DNA of 64,000 bases from Bacillus sp. RO1 (GCF_012524115.1 NZ_JAAZWB010000087.1:124001-188000); one strand, 5' to 3'; shown: positions 33,595 through 42,328, numbered from the stretch's first letter. Notes: generated from the letters alone by a model not told the origin. Made by a program: numbers and translations.

Positions 33595-34548
33595 TTACTT
33601 CACACCAGATTCTGTTACAAATAGCTTTTTGTTCGTTGCATCTAGATACGCATTCACGCCCATTGGCAAGGTTGCGAGATCTGCGGTATGGCCAATTGGA
33701 AGTCCATGAATTGCTGGAATTCCTAACGGTTCAATAAAGTCATATAAGATATCTTCCAAGCTAAAGGTCACGTGGAAGCCCGGATCCATTTTCTTTGGCT
33801 CACACAAGGTACATTCGCCAATGACAATTCCCGCAGCCTCCTGTAGCTTGCCAGCATGAAGTAGGTGTGTGAACATATGGTCGATATTCCACGGTTCTGA
33901 CCATACCTCTTCCAGGAAAAGAATCTTCCCTTTCGTGTCAATCTCATATGGGGTGCCAAGTGAAGCACAGACGAGCGTCAGGTTTCCTCCTACCAGCTCT
34001 CCTTCTGCTTGCCCCTTGTTAATCTGATTGATCCACTTCTTCTCATTTGCTTTGCGTATTTCCCCAATTGGATCCGTTTCCATTAAAGCTTTAAAAAGGA
34101 ACTCCCTACGATAGTCGGTCAGGTCCTCCGAGTTAAAACCCGCCATCCCAGGCCCATGAAAGGACACCAAGCCTGTATATTTTTGGAGCGCAAGGTGGAT
34201 GGATGTGATGTCACTATAGCCAATAAAAATCTTCGGATTGTTCCTCACAAGCTCGAAATCTATGTACCTGAGCATTCGTGCTGAGCCATATCCACCCTGT
34301 GTGACAAAGACGGCATCAACCTGATCATTCCGGAACATCTCATTGAAATCATGAGCCCGCTCCTCGTCCGTTCCCGCTAAGTACTCGTGCTTGTTATGGA
34401 CATTTTTCCCGACCACGACACGGAAGCCCCACTCCTCGAGCGTCTCGATGCCGCGAGTGATATCGCTCCGGTTGTAGTGCGGACTCGCGGGGGCAACAAT
34501 GCCAATCGTATCTCCTTTCTGGAGACGTTTTGGTTTAATTTTTTCCAT
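33595..34548 (-). CDS. S66-family LD-carboxypeptidase (LdcA/MccF-like)
   Basis: The 317-residue serine peptidase has the nucleophile in FIGYSDITS (Ser112), Glu in LFLEEVWSEPWNIDHMFTHL and His in GHTADLATLPMG. Family members cut an L-D peptide bond of murein tripeptides/tetrapeptides or deacylate microcin-type conjugates. In B. subtilis a related gene (ykfA) lies beside a dipeptide transporter, which parallels this cluster. The protein has no signal peptide, so it would act on imported peptides. It is 16 bp downstream of the IclR gene with RBS GGAGA. Confidence 0.9.
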   Translation of the reverse strand: MEKIKPKRLQKGDTIGIVAPASPHYNRSDITRGIETLEEWGFRVVVGKNVHNKHEYLAGTDEERAHDFNEMFRNDQVDAVFVTQGGYGSARMLRYIDFELVRNNPKIFIGYSDITSIHLALQKYTGLVSFHGPGMAGFNSEDLTDYRREFLFKALMETDPIGEIRKANEKKWINQINKGQAEGELVGGNLTLVCASLGTPYEIDTKGKILFLEEVWSEPWNIDHMFTHLLHAGKLQEAAGIVIGECTLCEPKKMDPGFHVTFSLEDILYDFIEPLGIPAIHGLPIGHTADLATLPMGVNAYLDATNKKLFVTESGVK

Positions 34549-34563
34549 CTGGAAGTCTCCTTT

Positions 34564-35343
34564 CTAGTAAACTTTCTTATAGCCCAAGTCCCTAGAGATT
34601 TCTTCTGCGGCAAGAAGCAACGTTTTAATGTATGCTTGTCGTTTATCTTCGCTGAAAAAGTGCTCAGGGCCAGTAATGGCAATCCCCGCCTCAAGCTTGC
34701 CTTCGTAGTTAAAGACCGGGGCAGCATAAGCAACGGCGCCTAATTGTAGCTCTCCTTCTGACTTGGCATAACCGTGCTGACGAATGGACTCGATGTCATT
34801 TTTCAATTCTTGCCTTTGCGAGATGGTAATTGGCGTAAAGGTTTTGAACGTGTCTGATAATCGCTCAAACTCTCTTTCTGGTAAATAAGCCAAGATTAAT
34901 TTAGACAAGGCACCTGCATAAATGGGTAGCTTTTGCCCGACCTTAATTTCAAATCCGAAGTTATGGAATGATTCTATGTTGACTAAGCACAGCGCCTCTC
35001 CATCATCATAAATGCTTAAATTGACGTTCATTTCCGTCTTTTTCGCCAGTCTATGCAAATAAGGAGACGCCTTTTGCACCAGGTCAAGCCCTTGGATAAG
35101 GATTCCTGCAATTCGAACGAATTGCATCCCTGGGCGGAATTTTCCTGATATTTCATCCTGCTCCAAGTATCCTCGCCCCAATAGCGACTGGACATTTCTG
35201 TGAACGGTTGTCAGTGGCAGTCCGGTTTTTTTAGAAATGTCTACTAGTGTAAGTTCGCGTTCTCTTAAGGAGAACGTCTCAATAATATCAAGTGCACGGT
35301 CTACAGCCCGCACGCCTGTTTTTTTATCTACAGATGGTGTCAT
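34564..35343 (-). CDS. IclR-family transcriptional regulator
   Basis: The 259-residue protein has the N-terminal winged helix (RAVDRALDIIETFSLRERELTLVDISKKT, PLTTVHRNVQSLLGRGYLEQ) and the C-terminal IclR effector domain (LHRLAKKTEMNVNLSIYDDGEALCLV ... YAKSEGELQLGAVAYAAPVF). It heads the leftward cluster of carboxypeptidase, binding protein, transporter and amidohydrolases and is the likely controller. The start ATG at 35343 has AAAGGAGGG. A palindrome of IclR type lies 40 bp upstream and recurs before the GNAT gene at 36264. Effector: probably a peptide or amide. Confidence 0.9.
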   Translation of the reverse strand: MTPSVDKKTGVRAVDRALDIIETFSLRERELTLVDISKKTGLPLTTVHRNVQSLLGRGYLEQDEISGKFRPGMQFVRIAGILIQGLDLVQKASPYLHRLAKKTEMNVNLSIYDDGEALCLVNIESFHNFGFEIKVGQKLPIYAGALSKLILAYLPEREFERLSDTFKTFTPITISQRQELKNDIESIRQHGYAKSEGELQLGAVAYAAPVFNYEGKLEAGIAITGPEHFFSEDKRQAYIKTLLLAAEEISRDLGYKKVY

Positions 35344-35382
35344 GTTTTTGATCCCTCCTTTCAATAAAGAAATTAGCGCTTT

Positions 35383-35414
35383 TGTTTCCGCTTGGTGGAA
35401 ACGCGTTTCCGTTT
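35383..35414. promoter_or_regulatory. IclR-type operator, copy A
   Basis: The site contains TGTTTCC, four bases, then GGTGGAAACGCGTTTCCGTTT. The core GGAAACGCGTTTCC is a perfect 14-bp palindrome similar to the known IclR-family TGGAAATNATTTCCA pattern. It lies in the upstream region of the IclR gene. Confidence 0.7.
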
Positions 35415-35514
35415 CTTTGTTATAAAAATTTATTCTGTTATCAGAATAAGTAGTACAACCTTCTTAATATTTTATATATTCTAAATACATAAATGTGCAG
35501 AAAAGTGCCTAGTT

Positions 35515-36264
35515 TTAATACAACATTACATAATCATCCGTATGGGTGAATCCCAATGCTTCATAAAACAAATGCAGATGTGGAAGTGTGGCATCGTAGA
35601 ATAAAAACGGTGTCTTCTGTTTTTTATGTAAATGATTCGCTAATGCCCTTGTGCATGCCAATCCATACCCTTTTCCACGAGAATCCTTATCGGTATAGAT
35701 CCCACCGATTAAGGCATATTGGGAGGTTTCGGAATGTGCCATTGCAATGGAAACAACCTTACTTCCTTCTTTTACGATAAAAGCCGAACCATTTCTAATA
35801 ATGTTTGGCAGCCGCTCCGGAACTTCAATCATAATGTCCTTGTCTGCATAAAATTCCTTAATGGCAGGTATATGGTCAAATGTTGCCTGGTTGACCGTTG
35901 AGTTGGTTGGTACAGGTGATTGATTGGTTCTACTTAGAAAACCGTAACAATAGGGATGCGTTTTTCGATTTGGCATGTCACCCAGATATGAAAGTATATC
36001 CGCTCTGCCATATAAATAAGTGGATGAAGTTTTAATTAGATGTTGCTTGAGGAGTGAAAGATAGTGTTTGTCCATTAAGGAAATGCCAGTATTCAATGGA
36101 CTAAAATACTGTACGGCTACTAGCTTGTGGTGGTCATAATACCCATAAAATCCAAAACGTTTGTCTTCGTTATGTAAGTACTCCAAATACTCGTAGAACT
36201 GTAAATTGTTCCTTCGATCTTTCTCTATTAGTTCGACAAGTTCTCGTTGATTAACTGTGTTCAA
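35515..36264 (-). CDS. GNAT acetyltransferase under the shared operator
   Basis: The 249-residue protein has an N-terminal half resembling the YobR/FR47-like GNAT group and a C-terminal GNAT core. The acetyl-CoA loop is DKDSRGKGYGLACTRALANHL and the terminal element is LFYEALGFTHTDDYVMLY. The start is TTG at 36264 with AAAAAAGGG close upstream. Its upstream region (36311-36342) carries a near-identical copy of the operator found before the iclR gene, so I expect it to belong to the same regulon and perhaps to modify an imported amine or peptide. Confidence 0.8.
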   Translation of the reverse strand: MNTVNQRELVELIEKDRRNNLQFYEYLEYLHNEDKRFGFYGYYDHHKLVAVQYFSPLNTGISLMDKHYLSLLKQHLIKTSSTYLYGRADILSYLGDMPNRKTHPYCYGFLSRTNQSPVPTNSTVNQATFDHIPAIKEFYADKDIMIEVPERLPNIIRNGSAFIVKEGSKVVSIAMAHSETSQYALIGGIYTDKDSRGKGYGLACTRALANHLHKKQKTPFLFYDATLPHLHLFYEALGFTHTDDYVMLY

Positions 36265-36310
36265 TACCCTTTTTTCAAAGATATCCCATCACTCCTGCTT
36301 CGCTTTCCCG

Positions 36311-36342
36311 TGTTTCCATTAGGTGGAAATGCGTTTCCGTTT
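36311..36342. promoter_or_regulatory. IclR-type operator, copy B
   Basis: TGTTTCC, four bases, GGTGGAAATGCGTTTCCGTTTT aligns without gaps to copy A at 35383, with differences in the four-base spacer and one position of the palindrome. It precedes the GNAT gene. Confidence 0.68.
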
Positions 36343-36554
36343 TTGTTGTTAAAATTCATTATACATAGATTAACGATATATTTCAAATTTTCTAATAATT
36401 TTAATGGTTTTTTAGTCCGGTTTTCGGGACTTTTTATGGAGGTCAACCCCTAGAGGGATAGGGTTTTGGGAGGATGCAAAAATTTTTGGTTAATTTTTTG
36501 GGGACAGTTCCCTTTTCACTATTTAACGAAGGCAGAACCAAGGAACCACCACTT
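36343..36554. other. Non-coding stretch with a short GGGGACAGT motif
   Basis: AT-rich sequence follows the operator. TTGGGGACAGTTCCCTTTT at 36498-36515 begins like the dispersed repeat but lacks its right half. I see no gene here. Confidence 0.4.
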
Positions 36555-36587
36555 GAAAAAACCCCTTGATCCTATTGGACCAAGGGG
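36555..36587 (-). terminator. Terminator of rlmCD
   Basis: Read leftward, CCCCTTGGTCC pairs with GGATCAAGGGG around AATA, followed by TTTTTT. Confidence 0.85.
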
Positions 36588-36642
36588 CGTAAAGATTGTA
36601 TCAACTTCAACCAATGCCTGTTGTTATAGCTTTTGACGCAAT

Positions 36643-38010
36643 CTAATTTAACTCCATTAATGCGACAGCCTCAACGTGTACCGTATGAGGGAACATGTCT
36701 ACCGGCTGCACCTCAACCGTCTTAAATCCCCCATCCTCCAACACTCTTAAATCTCTCGCAAGTGTTGCCGGATTACAGGATACATATACTACCTTCTTCG
36801 GCTTCATTTCCAAAATGGTTTGGAGTAATGCTTCATCACAGCCTTTGCGCGGTGGATCCACAACTAACACATCGGCTGTGTTGCCTTCCTTATACCATTT
36901 CGGGATAACGACTTCCGCTTCTCCAACTTTGAATTCTGCATTGGTAATTCCGTTCAGCTCTGCGTTGCGTTTTGCATCCTCAATCGCTTCTGGGACGATT
37001 TCGACTCCGAACACTTTTTTCGCTTTTTGGGCCAGGAACAAGGAGATGGTCCCGATCCCACAGTAAGCGTCTATGACACTCTCTTCACCGCTTAAGTCTG
37101 CATATTCCAGGGCTTTTTCATACAGCACTTTCGTTTGCTCCGGGTTGACCTGGTAGAAGGACCTAGCGGATATGGCAAACTTGATGTCGCCAATGAAGTC
37201 ATAGATATATTCATTCCCCCAAAGTACACGAGTTTCCTCGCCGAAAATCACGTTCGTTTTCTTGGTGTTTACGTTCTGCACAACGGATTTCACTTCCGGT
37301 AGGGCCGCTGTTATTTCTTCCACAATTGCTTTGCGGTTTGGGATGTCTGGAGTGCGGGTGATAAGCACAACCATCACTTCGCCAGTCACTAATCCATAAC
37401 GGGCCATCACATGTCGGAGCACGCCTTTGTGAGTTTTTTCGTTATAAGCACGCACGCCATGCTTGTCACAGATTTCACGGACCGTCTGAACGACGTGGTC
37501 GTTAATTTCCTGCTGGATTAAACATTCCTTCATATCGATGATTTCGTGGCTGCGCTGTTGGTAGAAGCCTGCAATCAGTCCGCCTTCGCGCTCCCCAATT
37601 GGAACCTGCGCTTTGTTTCGGTAGCGCCAAGGGTTGTGGTCCATGCCAAGTACAGGATGAACCGGCACGTTTTTTAGGTGTCCAATGCGTTCGAGGACAT
37701 CTTTGACTTGCTTTTGCTTGGCGACAAGCTGACCTTCATAGCTAAGGTGCTGAAGCTGACAGCCTCCACATTGCTTGTAAATCGGGCACGGTGCATCGAC
37801 ACGATAAGGGCTTGTCTTGTGGATTTCCTCGAGTCGACCGAATGCGTAGCCTTTTTTCACTTTGATTATTTTGACTTTGATTTGCTCATCCGGTAGGGCA
37901 TTTTGGACGAAAATAGGAAAGCCATCTATTTTTGCTACGCCGGCACCGTCATGCGTTAAGCCCTGGACGGTGACATCGTAGTATTCGTTTTTTTGAACAG
38001 GTACTGTCAT
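36643..38010 (-). CDS. rlmCD: 23S rRNA (uracil-5-)-methyltransferase RlmCD
   Basis: The 455-residue enzyme makes 5-methyluridine at positions 747 and 1939 of 23S rRNA (family knowledge for the B. subtilis enzyme). It has an N-terminal TRAM domain (residues 8-65), the iron-sulphur ligands Cys75, Cys81 and Cys84 in [18 protein letters not shown] plus a cysteine near KECLIQQE, and the SAM motif [16 protein letters not shown]. The catalytic Cys lies in [15 protein letters not shown], and [14 protein letters not shown] is the PP motif. The ATG lies behind GGAAGAG. It is monocistronic with its own terminator. Confidence 0.93.
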   Translation of the reverse strand: MTVPVQKNEYYDVTVQGLTHDGAGVAKIDGFPIFVQNALPDEQIKVKIIKVKKGYAFGRLEEIHKTSPYRVDAPCPIYKQCGGCQLQHLSYEGQLVAKQKQVKDVLERIGHLKNVPVHPVLGMDHNPWRYRNKAQVPIGEREGGLIAGFYQQRSHEIIDMKECLIQQEINDHVVQTVREICDKHGVRAYNEKTHKGVLRHVMARYGLVTGEVMVVLITRTPDIPNRKAIVEEITAALPEVKSVVQNVNTKKTNVIFGEETRVLWGNEYIYDFIGDIKFAISARSFYQVNPEQTKVLYEKALEYADLSGEESVIDAYCGIGTISLFLAQKAKKVFGVEIVPEAIEDAKRNAELNGITNAEFKVGEAEVVIPKWYKEGNTADVLVVDPPRKGCDEALLQTILEMKPKKVVYVSCNPATLARDLRVLEDGGFKTVEVQPVDMFPHTVHVEAVALMELN

Positions 38011-38126
38011 TTGATTTCTCTTCCTTCACGTTAAAATCGCTGTTCCGATTGTACCATATGGAGGTTGGGCTTGCCAGTTAGGGTGGTGGGTTACTTCTGC
38101 TGGGGTTTATTTTTTGCTGAAACACC

Positions 38127-38252
38127 CTTCTACCTTTTTAGCTTCACCTTCTACCTTGTTCAGGGGAGCTTCTACATTTCCTAGGTTTTCTTCTACATTT
38201 CCCAACCGATGTTCTACCTTTTTATCCAAACCTTCTACAACTTCGCAAAGAA
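38127..38252. repeat. Tandem array of six 21-bp units (array 2)
   Basis: Units start at 38127, 38148, 38169, 38190, 38211 and 38232 with the CTTCTAC core. The number of units, phase and order of unit variants match array 1 and array 3. It lies between the rlmCD start and array 3 and lacks the terminal hairpin. Confidence 0.88.
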
Positions 38253-38321
38253 AGATGGTTCGCAGTGCTTCCTCTAGATTTTGATAAAAAGGTCCTTAGA
38301 TGTACTCTTTGGTTTCCGTGT

Positions 38322-38447
38322 ATTCTACCTTTTAACCTTCACCTTCTACCTTTTTCCGGCGACCTTCTACATTTCCCATGTCTACTTCTATATTTCCCAA
38401 ACGACCTTCTACCTTTCCACGGCAACCTTCTACAACTTCACACTAAA
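38322..38447. repeat. Tandem array of six 21-bp units (array 3)
   Basis: Units start at 38322, 38343, 38364, 38385, 38406 and 38427. Unit 5 (CTACCTTTCCACGSCAAC) and unit 6 (TTCTACAAYTT) are nearly the same as in array 1. The terminator hairpin at 38444 follows, as after array 1. Confidence 0.88.
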
Positions 38448-38488
38448 AAAGAGGTTTCAACCGCTCCGCTCAAGCGATAGAAACCTCC
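38444..38488 (-). terminator. Terminator of the small membrane/XRE operon
   Basis: Read leftward, GAGGTTTC and GAAACCTC pair with an inner CGCTTGAGCG stem, followed by TTTTTT. It resembles the hairpin at 268-313. Confidence 0.8.
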
Positions 38489-38510
38489 ATTCGCAAACCA
38501 CATTTCAATG

Positions 38511-38792
38511 CTAAGGCATTGAACTAGTTATTAACTCAATCATCAATGCAAATATCCCCAATAATATAGTCATAAAAGTAGTTGCAGCGACTATTCTTTT
38601 GCTTACCTTCTGGTCAGTGGTCATTGATTTTCGATTGATGATAACAATCACAATCCCTATAATAATAGACCCGACCCAACTAATCCGACCAACTTCTGTC
38701 ACTAACTTCTCCCAGTCGAAAATCCAAAAATACGCTATTAAAAGGTGCACAACAACCAACGGAATTGTAATAATTCTCAGAATGCTCCCCAA
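38511..38792 (-). CDS. 93-residue membrane protein
   Basis: The product has three hydrophobic helices (about 7-25, 38-53 and 65-88) with a basic loop INRKSMTTDQKVSKR. The start is TTG at 38792, behind GAGGAGGAG with 8 nt spacing. It is the last gene of a leftward operon with a DUF2975 protein and a small XRE regulator; the gap to the regulator is 5 bp. The function is unknown. Confidence 0.6.
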   Translation of the reverse strand: MGSILRIITIPLVVVHLLIAYFWIFDWEKLVTEVGRISWVGSIIIGIVIVIINRKSMTTDQKVSKRIVAATTFMTILLGIFALMIELITSSMP

Positions 38793-38797
38793 ATTAA

Positions 38798-39010
38798 CTA
38801 CTCCTCCTCGGGCCTATATTCCAATATGTCTCCCGGTTGGCAGTCGAGAGCTTTGCAGACTGCCTCGAGGGTGGAGAAACGGATGGCTTTGGCCTTGCCA
38901 TTCTTGAGGATGGAGAGGTTTGCCATGGTTATTCCGACTCTTTCAGAGAGTTCGGTGACGCTCATTTTTCTTTTTGCCAACATGACATCAATATTTATGA
39001 TTATAGCCAT
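38798..39010 (-). CDS. Small Cro/CI-type regulator (YozG-like)
   Basis: The 70-residue protein is just a helix-turn-helix: INIDVMLAKRKMSVTELSERVGIT, ANLSILKNGKAKAIRFSTLEAVC and the C-terminal CQPGDILEYRPEEE. This is the HTH_26 (YozG) form, which in Bacillus regularly accompanies DUF2975 membrane proteins as seen here, 10 bp downstream. The start ATG at 39010 has GAGGTG six bases upstream. It may be an autoregulator of the membrane protein. Confidence 0.85.
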   Translation of the reverse strand: MAIIINIDVMLAKRKMSVTELSERVGITMANLSILKNGKAKAIRFSTLEAVCKALDCQPGDILEYRPEEE

Positions 39011-39020
39011 TGTCTTCACC

Positions 39021-39497
39021 TCACACTGTTAAATCATTTTCGGATTTTATGTCGATGGCTACTTGTAATAGCCTTTGAAGGACCGCAGCGAACACGGCAA
39101 TTACGATAGAGGCAAAGATCGGAACCGCGCCCATGATGATTGCTCCAGGCGCATCATCTTTATCTGCTAATAGAAAAATAAATGGCATGATGACAACATA
39201 CACACAACTGATTGTTATCGCACAAAATTTGATTTTCTTCAATGCTTCCACCGAAAATTGCGAGAAAGCGTCGTTTTTATCAATATACCCCAAAAGCTTC
39301 AGCGCCTGATACAATGCAAAATAAAAAGGGATTGTGGTCAAGAACATCCCCGTTACAATTGGGTAAAGAATATACGCGTATTCAGGATTTGCCGGATCTT
39401 TTACCAACGATACCAAACCAATTATACTTAAAATAAAAACCGGCGACCCAATAAGAAATACCGCTATTTTCAAAAAAAGTGTAGAACCATGCTTCAT
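39021..39497 (-). CDS. DUF2975 membrane protein
   Basis: The 158-residue protein has four transmembrane helices (about 8-30, 42-65, 90-112 and 120-145) and the DUF2975 feature FYFALYQALKLLGYIDKNDAFSQFSVEALKKIKF between helices 2 and 3. It is paired with a YozG-type regulator, as usual for this family. Its function is not established. The start ATG at 39497 follows GAGGTG; another ATG at 39506 is too close to the RBS. Confidence 0.8.
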   Translation of the reverse strand: MKHGSTLFLKIAVFLIGSPVFILSIIGLVSLVKDPANPEYAYILYPIVTGMFLTTIPFYFALYQALKLLGYIDKNDAFSQFSVEALKKIKFCAITISCVYVVIMPFIFLLADKDDAPGAIIMGAVPIFASIVIAVFAAVLQRLLQVAIDIKSENDLTV

Positions 39498-39623
39498 CAA
39501 AAGCACCTCGCTTCATCATTATAAATAGAATTTACCACTTTATTTATTGTTTTTCAATAAAAATATATTATTATTTAATATTCTTGATCAGAAGGGAAAG
39601 GCACACCGTGACCCATTTCTCCC

Positions 39624-39655
39624 AAAAAAAAGACAAGCTCTTTACTCGCTTGTCT
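39624..39655 (-). terminator. Terminator of the RimJ-type GNAT gene
   Basis: Read leftward, AGACAAGC and GCTTGTCT pair and are followed by eight T. A copy of the dispersed repeat (39592-39615) lies immediately beyond. Confidence 0.8.
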
Positions 39656-39658
39656 CTC

Positions 39659-40237
39659 CTAAATGACTTGGGATTTCACTTTCGCAAACACACACGTATC
39701 CCGCAATTCCCCGTTTACATCGCGCTCACTGTTTTCTAATATCCCCTCTAATGTATATCCTGCTCTTTCAGCCACCGCGCGGCTTTTCACGTTCTTAGAA
39801 TCGCAGCGGATTTCCACACGATTGGCCCCCAGCTGTTCAAATGCAAACTGGCTGATTCCTTCCACCGCTTCCGTTATGTAGCCCTTGCCACTGTGCCTGG
39901 AATCGATCCAATAGCCAATCTCAAACTTCGGAATGGACCAGTCGATCCGATGCAACCCCGACGATGCCACGAATTCACCGGTTTCTTTTAAGAAAACCAT
40001 GAGCCTTAGATCCTTTCGTTGTAAAAACTGAGCATGGCTCTCCCTTATATTTGCTTCCACATCCTCCACTCTCTGTTCTTGTTGCGCGAAAATCATCCAC
40101 GGCTTCAGCTCAGGAAGAGAATGATTGATAGCCTCATGTACCGCAGGACCGTCTCCCGGCAAAGGCATTCTAATTAAGAGTCTGTCTGTAGTGAATTCAG
40201 ATGGGAAGTCTTTCAAGATTGGTTTTGTGTTGGTCAT
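39659..40237 (-). CDS. GNAT acetyltransferase, RimJ/RimL type
   Basis: The 192-residue protein has the RimJ/RimL pattern: FTTDRLLIRMPLPGDGPAVHEAIN, KFEIGYWIDSRHSGKGYITEAVEGISQFAF (acetyl-CoA site) and RVEIRCDSKNVKSRAVAERAGYTLEGIL. Relatives acetylate the N-termini of ribosomal proteins or detoxify small molecules. RBS AGGAGGGAG lies before ATG 40237. It is 15 bp downstream of the next gene and could be co-transcribed with it. Confidence 0.88.
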   Translation of the reverse strand: MTNTKPILKDFPSEFTTDRLLIRMPLPGDGPAVHEAINHSLPELKPWMIFAQQEQRVEDVEANIRESHAQFLQRKDLRLMVFLKETGEFVASSGLHRIDWSIPKFEIGYWIDSRHSGKGYITEAVEGISQFAFEQLGANRVEIRCDSKNVKSRAVAERAGYTLEGILENSERDVNGELRDTCVFAKVKSQVI

Positions 40238-40251
40238 TTGTATTCTCCCTC

Positions 40252-40980
40252 CTACTGTTTATGGACATAATTAAATAAAATAAAACCCATTACTAATATC
40301 TCTTCCAGTTTTGTATAGTCATCATCGACTAATTCAAAGTGGTATTTCGACCGTAACACTTCAGACCGTATTCCTTTCGCAATCACATGGTCATCTATCA
40401 GCACATCTGTTGCCGACCCGATTCCAAAAGATTGATAGTATATCACTTTATCTTCTATTTCTACTGTTAATGCTTCTTTAAGCTTTGCGGCATTCTTCAT
40501 GGAGAATTCAGTTTTCACTTTTCCAACCGGCTCGCCATCGCGCACCATTATCCAATTGGTGTTATTTTTGAATAAACTGCTTCGCTTCTCCACAAATTCG
40601 ACTTTACCCCCTACAGCCAGTTCAAAGGAAAGATTCATATACCAATTACCGTCACCTTCCACCACTTCATTGACCCAATGCTGCCAACGATGTTGGTAGA
40701 AGCGGCGGTATACCGCAACTTTCTTCTTTCGTTTATAAAGTTGTTTCACGCCAGTCGAATACCGTTCACCCATGTGCGTATTCCAAGTTTCATCCGTATT
40801 TGACGGAATATAGTTAACATCTCTGCTTACCATCCATCTATGTATAAACCAAACCACGAAAGCTCCAATTGGAAATATAAATAGAATAAATACCTGATTC
40901 CATTCAAACTCTCCCACAATTAAAAAGCGTAGGGTCATGCCAATTGTTCCTAAGATAAAGAGGAAGAGTAATTTTCCCAC
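40252..40980 (-). CDS. Membrane-anchored protein with tubby-like C-terminal domain
   Basis: The 242-residue protein has two N-terminal transmembrane helices (about 2-20 and 28-47) and a cytosolic beta-rich domain. The segment NTNWIMVRDGEPVGKVKTEF ... VIYYQSFGIGSATDVLIDDHVIAKGIRSE resembles tubby/LURP-one-like scramblase domains, but this is a weak assignment. The start is GTG at 40980 because AAAGGAGG is seven bases upstream. A longer frame to 41031 would add residues that come from a dispersed repeat copy (41008-41030) lying just upstream. Confidence 0.55.
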   Translation of the reverse strand: MGKLLFLFILGTIGMTLRFLIVGEFEWNQVFILFIFPIGAFVVWFIHRWMVSRDVNYIPSNTDETWNTHMGERYSTGVKQLYKRKKKVAVYRRFYQHRWQHWVNEVVEGDGNWYMNLSFELAVGGKVEFVEKRSSLFKNNTNWIMVRDGEPVGKVKTEFSMKNAAKLKEALTVEIEDKVIYYQSFGIGSATDVLIDDHVIAKGIRSEVLRSKYHFELVDDDYTKLEEILVMGFILFNYVHKQ

Positions 40981-41048
40981 TGGTTGGCCTCCTTTCTTTT
41001 TGGGACTGAGAGGACAGGCACACTGGCCCATTTATAAAATAGAATCCA

Positions 41049-41426
41049 TCACTCTTCCCATCCTTGAGGCACCTTCACCATCACATAATTTCCTGTCCAC
41101 ATTTTGGTGGTAACGATCAACTTCTCGTCCCCTTTTTCAAAAAAGTACCCACTGCCATCTTGGGTCACAAACTCCCATCCATGGTCACCTATCATTTCTT
41201 TAAGGGGTTCCCTGTATTCTCCCGGACCTGCTCGTGTAATAAACCAATCATACCCATCCTCATTTGCAATTTTCACGATGGGGTCTGAAGCTTCATTGAT
41301 AGATTGCACGACTTCCTTTTTACTTACGGATTCTATTGGCAGAGTCGGTAAATAAAACTTGCTACTGTATGCGTATATTCCTAGGATGACTGCTATAAGA
41401 CTAATGATGGTGAGTCGTTTTAACAT
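41049..41426 (-). CDS. Small anchored extracytoplasmic protein
   Basis: The 125-residue product has one N-terminal hydrophobic helix (about 5-24) and an extracytoplasmic part ending IVTTKMWTGNYVMVKVPQGWEE. AGGAGG with 6 nt spacing fixes the ATG at 41426, although an open frame runs upstream. A repeat copy lies 18 bp beyond its stop. I do not recognise a family; the DGSGYFFEKGDEKLIVTTK stretch looks like a small beta-sheet domain. Confidence 0.6.
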   Translation of the reverse strand: MLKRLTIISLIAVILGIYAYSSKFYLPTLPIESVSKKEVVQSINEASDPIVKIANEDGYDWFITRAGPGEYREPLKEMIGDHGWEFVTQDGSGYFFEKGDEKLIVTTKMWTGNYVMVKVPQGWEE

Positions 41427-41451
41427 GATTTTCCTCCTAAGGGCTAGCAAA

Positions 41452-42288
41452 TTATAAAGACTCCGCCTGGTACTTATAATAATCCTGCGAATGATAACTC
41501 CTAAATCCACAAGATTCATAGAGTTTCAGCGCATGTGCATTCCTCGCTTCTACTTCCAAAAAGACAGGCAGCCCTTTTTCTGTCTTCATTTTCACCACTT
41601 TAGATAAAGCTTTCCGTCCAATTCCTTTGCCTTGTAGCTCTGGAAATACAGCAAAACCATAGATCCACGCTTCCCCGTTTGTTTCGGATACACGGATTTT
41701 CCCTGCAGTTCGACCTTCCGCTTCTATGATAAACATGTCCTCGCAGTTGAGTTCTTTCATTCGTTGATTAAAGCTCTGCGCTTCTTGTTTTGTAAAACCA
41801 AAGCAGGCCACTTCCAGTTGAATTTCCGCATCAAAATCCTCTTGAGAAGTAGATGGTCTAATGTTTACAGCAGGATCATCCATTAATTCGCCTGTTTCCC
41901 ATTTCATTTGGTACTCAGCCACTTCGAATGAACAAGGGATACTTTTTAGAAACTCCTTCGCACTTTGAGAGGAGCTAGGCGCATTTAGCAAAACAGTCGA
42001 GATCTCTCGCTTTTTCACCTCTGTCATTGCTTCAGTAAACATTTTTGTAAAAATTCCTTTTCTACGATAATCAGGATGAACCATACCAGTCATCTCTATT
42101 TTATTCCCAAACCCGTAACACCCAAGAAAACCAACAAGTTGCCCATCTTCATAATGAAAGAAGTCTTCTTTGCTGTTTTCATCGCGGGTTTCAAGCATAT
42201 CTTCATTCAGTTTCAGATCGAACCCGGCCTCTTTTTCACATACGGATTGGAGTTCTTTAATTTCTTGAAGCTGTTCTTTCGTTAGCAT
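41452..42288 (-). CDS. Tandem GNAT acetyltransferase
   Basis: The 278-residue protein contains two GNAT-like halves. The first has LVGFLGCYGFGNKIEMTGMVHPDYRRKGIFTKMF and the second has YGFAVFPELQGKGIGRKALSKVVK with LFLEVEARNAHALKLYESCGFRS (VFLEVEARNAHALKLYE). Both halves show an R/Q-x-x-G-x-G/I acetyl-CoA loop, as in mycothiol-synthase-like proteins. The substrate is unknown. The ATG at 42288 follows AAGAGGTG. The gene stands between two other leftward genes with 25- and 40-bp gaps. Confidence 0.87.
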   Translation of the reverse strand: MLTKEQLQEIKELQSVCEKEAGFDLKLNEDMLETRDENSKEDFFHYEDGQLVGFLGCYGFGNKIEMTGMVHPDYRRKGIFTKMFTEAMTEVKKREISTVLLNAPSSSQSAKEFLKSIPCSFEVAEYQMKWETGELMDDPAVNIRPSTSQEDFDAEIQLEVACFGFTKQEAQSFNQRMKELNCEDMFIIEAEGRTAGKIRVSETNGEAWIYGFAVFPELQGKGIGRKALSKVVKMKTEKGLPVFLEVEARNAHALKLYESCGFRSYHSQDYYKYQAESL

Positions 42289-42328
42289 GGTTTACACCTC
42301 TTTAGTTTGTATTAAATATAGATTTTTT

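Noticed and set aside
36498-36515. Full dispersed repeat copy after TTTTTTGGGGACAG
   Set aside because: Only the first ten bases match. The right half is GTTCCC, so it is not counted.
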